Shown one piece after another: positions 5,859 through 6,515 of a stretch of 6,515 nt of DNA; within the stretch, counting starts at the first letter, position 1; each line of letters starts with the position of its first letter. The position numbers and the translations under genes were made by a program. The notes under the pieces were generated by a model. The model had not been told where the DNA came from, searched no databases, and was given only the letters and a program-made list of their open reading frames with translations. This DNA comes from Candidatus Schekmanbacteria bacterium (lineage in GTDB: Bacteria; Schekmanbacteria; GWA2-38-11; J061): positions 1 to 6,515 of the forward strand of contig RFHX01000274.1 in the NCBI GenBank assembly GCA_003695725.1, in the 5' to 3' direction.

Positions 5859-6515
5859 CTATTTTTCTGTCTTAACGCTTTTTTCCCCATAAATGAGATT
5901 GAACACTATGGGTATGAAAAGCATAGTAAAAATAGTGGATGCAAATATACCAAAGATTATTGACCAAGCTAATCCACTGAATATTGGATCAAGTGTTATA
6001 ACAACATTCCCAAGAAGTGAAGTTCCTGCAGTAAGAAGAATGGGACGAAATCTTACAGCACCTGATTCCAAAAGAGCAATACGAAGTTCTTTGCCTTCCT
6101 TAATACTGTTTCTAATGAAATCTATTAGAATGATCGCATTTCTTACCACAATTCCGGAAAGGGCAATCATTCCTATCATAGCGGTAGCAGAGAAAAATAC
6201 TGGATTATCATATCCACTTACGGGCTTGTTTGCTATAAGGTTTAAAATAAAAAATCCGGGCAAAATTCCTATTAATGTAAAAGGGATCGATATCATTATT
6301 ATCAAGGGCATAATAAAGGATGATGTTTCTATTACAAGAAGCAAATAGATACCAGCAAGAGCACCTGCAAAACCAATTCCTAAGTCTCTAAAAACGTCAA
6401 GTGTTATCTTCCATTCTCCTTCTCCGTTCCATACAACTTTTATATTCTTTGGAGGTTTTTCTTTTTTTACTGAAAGTATCAGTTTTAATATTATATTGAC
6501 AGGACTAATACCTAC
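5859..6515 (-). CDS. C-terminal part of an RND efflux transporter permease (AcrB-like, partial)
   Basis: The frame stays open from the right edge to TAG 5861-5859, giving 218 residues of a protein that normally has about 1000. The visible part begins in the second periplasmic porter region, then W-N-G-E-G-E-W-K-I-T leads into helix 8 (L-G-I-G-F-A-G-A-L-A-G). Next come M-P-L-I-I-M-I-S-I-P-F-T-L-I-G (helix 9), A-M-I-G-M-I-A-L-S-G-I-V-V-R-N-A-I-I-L-I-D-F (helix 10), R-F-R-P-I-L-L-T-A-G-T (helix 11) and the last helix ending I-P-I-V-F-N-L-I. The G-I-V-V-R-N ... L-I-D-F and R-P-I-L-L-T motifs are typical of proton-driven RND pumps in the inner membrane, which work with an adaptor and an outer-membrane channel. 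Substrate (drug, metal or other) cannot be told from this end. A TTG at 6344 is internal and not a start. Confidence 0.92.
   Translation of the reverse strand, partial: VGISPVNIILKLILSVKKEKPPKNIKVVWNGEGEWKITLDVFRDLGIGFAGALAGIYLLLVIETSSFIMPLIIMISIPFTLIGILPGFFILNLIANKPVSGYDNPVFFSATAMIGMIALSGIVVRNAIILIDFIRNSIKEGKELRIALLESGAVRFRPILLTAGTSLLGNVVITLDPIFSGLAWSIIFGIFASTIFTMLFIPIVFNLIYGEKSVKTEK

Noticed and set aside
5849-5875. Plus-strand eight-codon frame preceded by AAAAGGAG, overlapping the RND gene end.
   Set aside because: No promoter or conserved content; the sequence is explained by the opposite-strand pump end and the tRNA-Gly upstream region.
5859-6344. Treating the pump end as a separate 161-residue gene starting at TTG 6344.
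   Set aside because: The same frame stays open to the window edge and encodes the expected RND sequence upstream of helix 8.
5893-6348. A 151-codon plus-strand frame opposite the RND pump.
   Set aside because: It is the antisense shadow of clear RND transmembrane helices and has no recognisable motif.

Overview
The window comes from an AT-rich bacterial chromosome. Seryl-tRNA synthetase, Dxr of the non-mevalonate (MEP) isoprenoid pathway, tRNAs without an encoded CCA end, sigma70-type promoters and strong Shine-Dalgarno sites all indicate bacteria. An AcrB-like RND efflux pump suggests an organism with an outer membrane. The sequence alone does not fix a phylum. No phage, insertion sequence, CRISPR array or defence system is visible, so this is mostly core genome. 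No stretch longer than 300 bases lacks a gene.

Left end (1-899): the last 55 codons of a probable DUF4143-type ATPase run in from the left on the plus strand. They converge on a two-gene minus-strand unit, crcB/fluC (fluoride channel) followed by a DUF190 (PII-like fold) gene that overlaps it by one base.

Middle left (979-2511): all on the minus strand, serS is followed 87 bases later by a tRNA-Ser(UGA) gene, a substrate of the enzyme that serS encodes. The tRNA has its own good promoter. The 179-base gap at 2423-2601, as measured to the first ATG, is a divergent control region: a promoter for serS on the minus strand and one for the next operon on the plus strand.

Right half, plus strand (2617-5713): a compact three-gene operon. 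It holds a CitE/malyl-CoA lyase-like CoA ester lyase, dxr, and a short ThiI/MnmA-like PP-loop ATPase that is probably a tRNA sulfurtransferase. Gaps are 33 bases and 1 base. The lyase probably starts at a GTG, and the PP-loop gene at an internal ATG, because those starts carry the ribosome binding sites.

Right end, minus strand (5718-6515): a tRNA-Gly(CCC) gene with a near-consensus promoter lies tail to tail with the PP-loop gene, only 4 bases away. Upstream of it is the C-terminal 218 codons of an RND efflux permease cut by the window edge.

Functionally the window is mostly translation (serS, two tRNAs, a probable tRNA thiolation enzyme), plus isoprenoid synthesis, CoA-ester metabolism and ion or drug export. 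I see no strong case for a wholly new system. The best leads are the serS/tRNA-Ser pairing, the lyase-dxr-PP-loop operon, the cysteine-rich PP-loop enzyme, the T7 tails on both tRNAs, and a crcB gene with no visible fluoride riboswitch and a possibly leaderless message.
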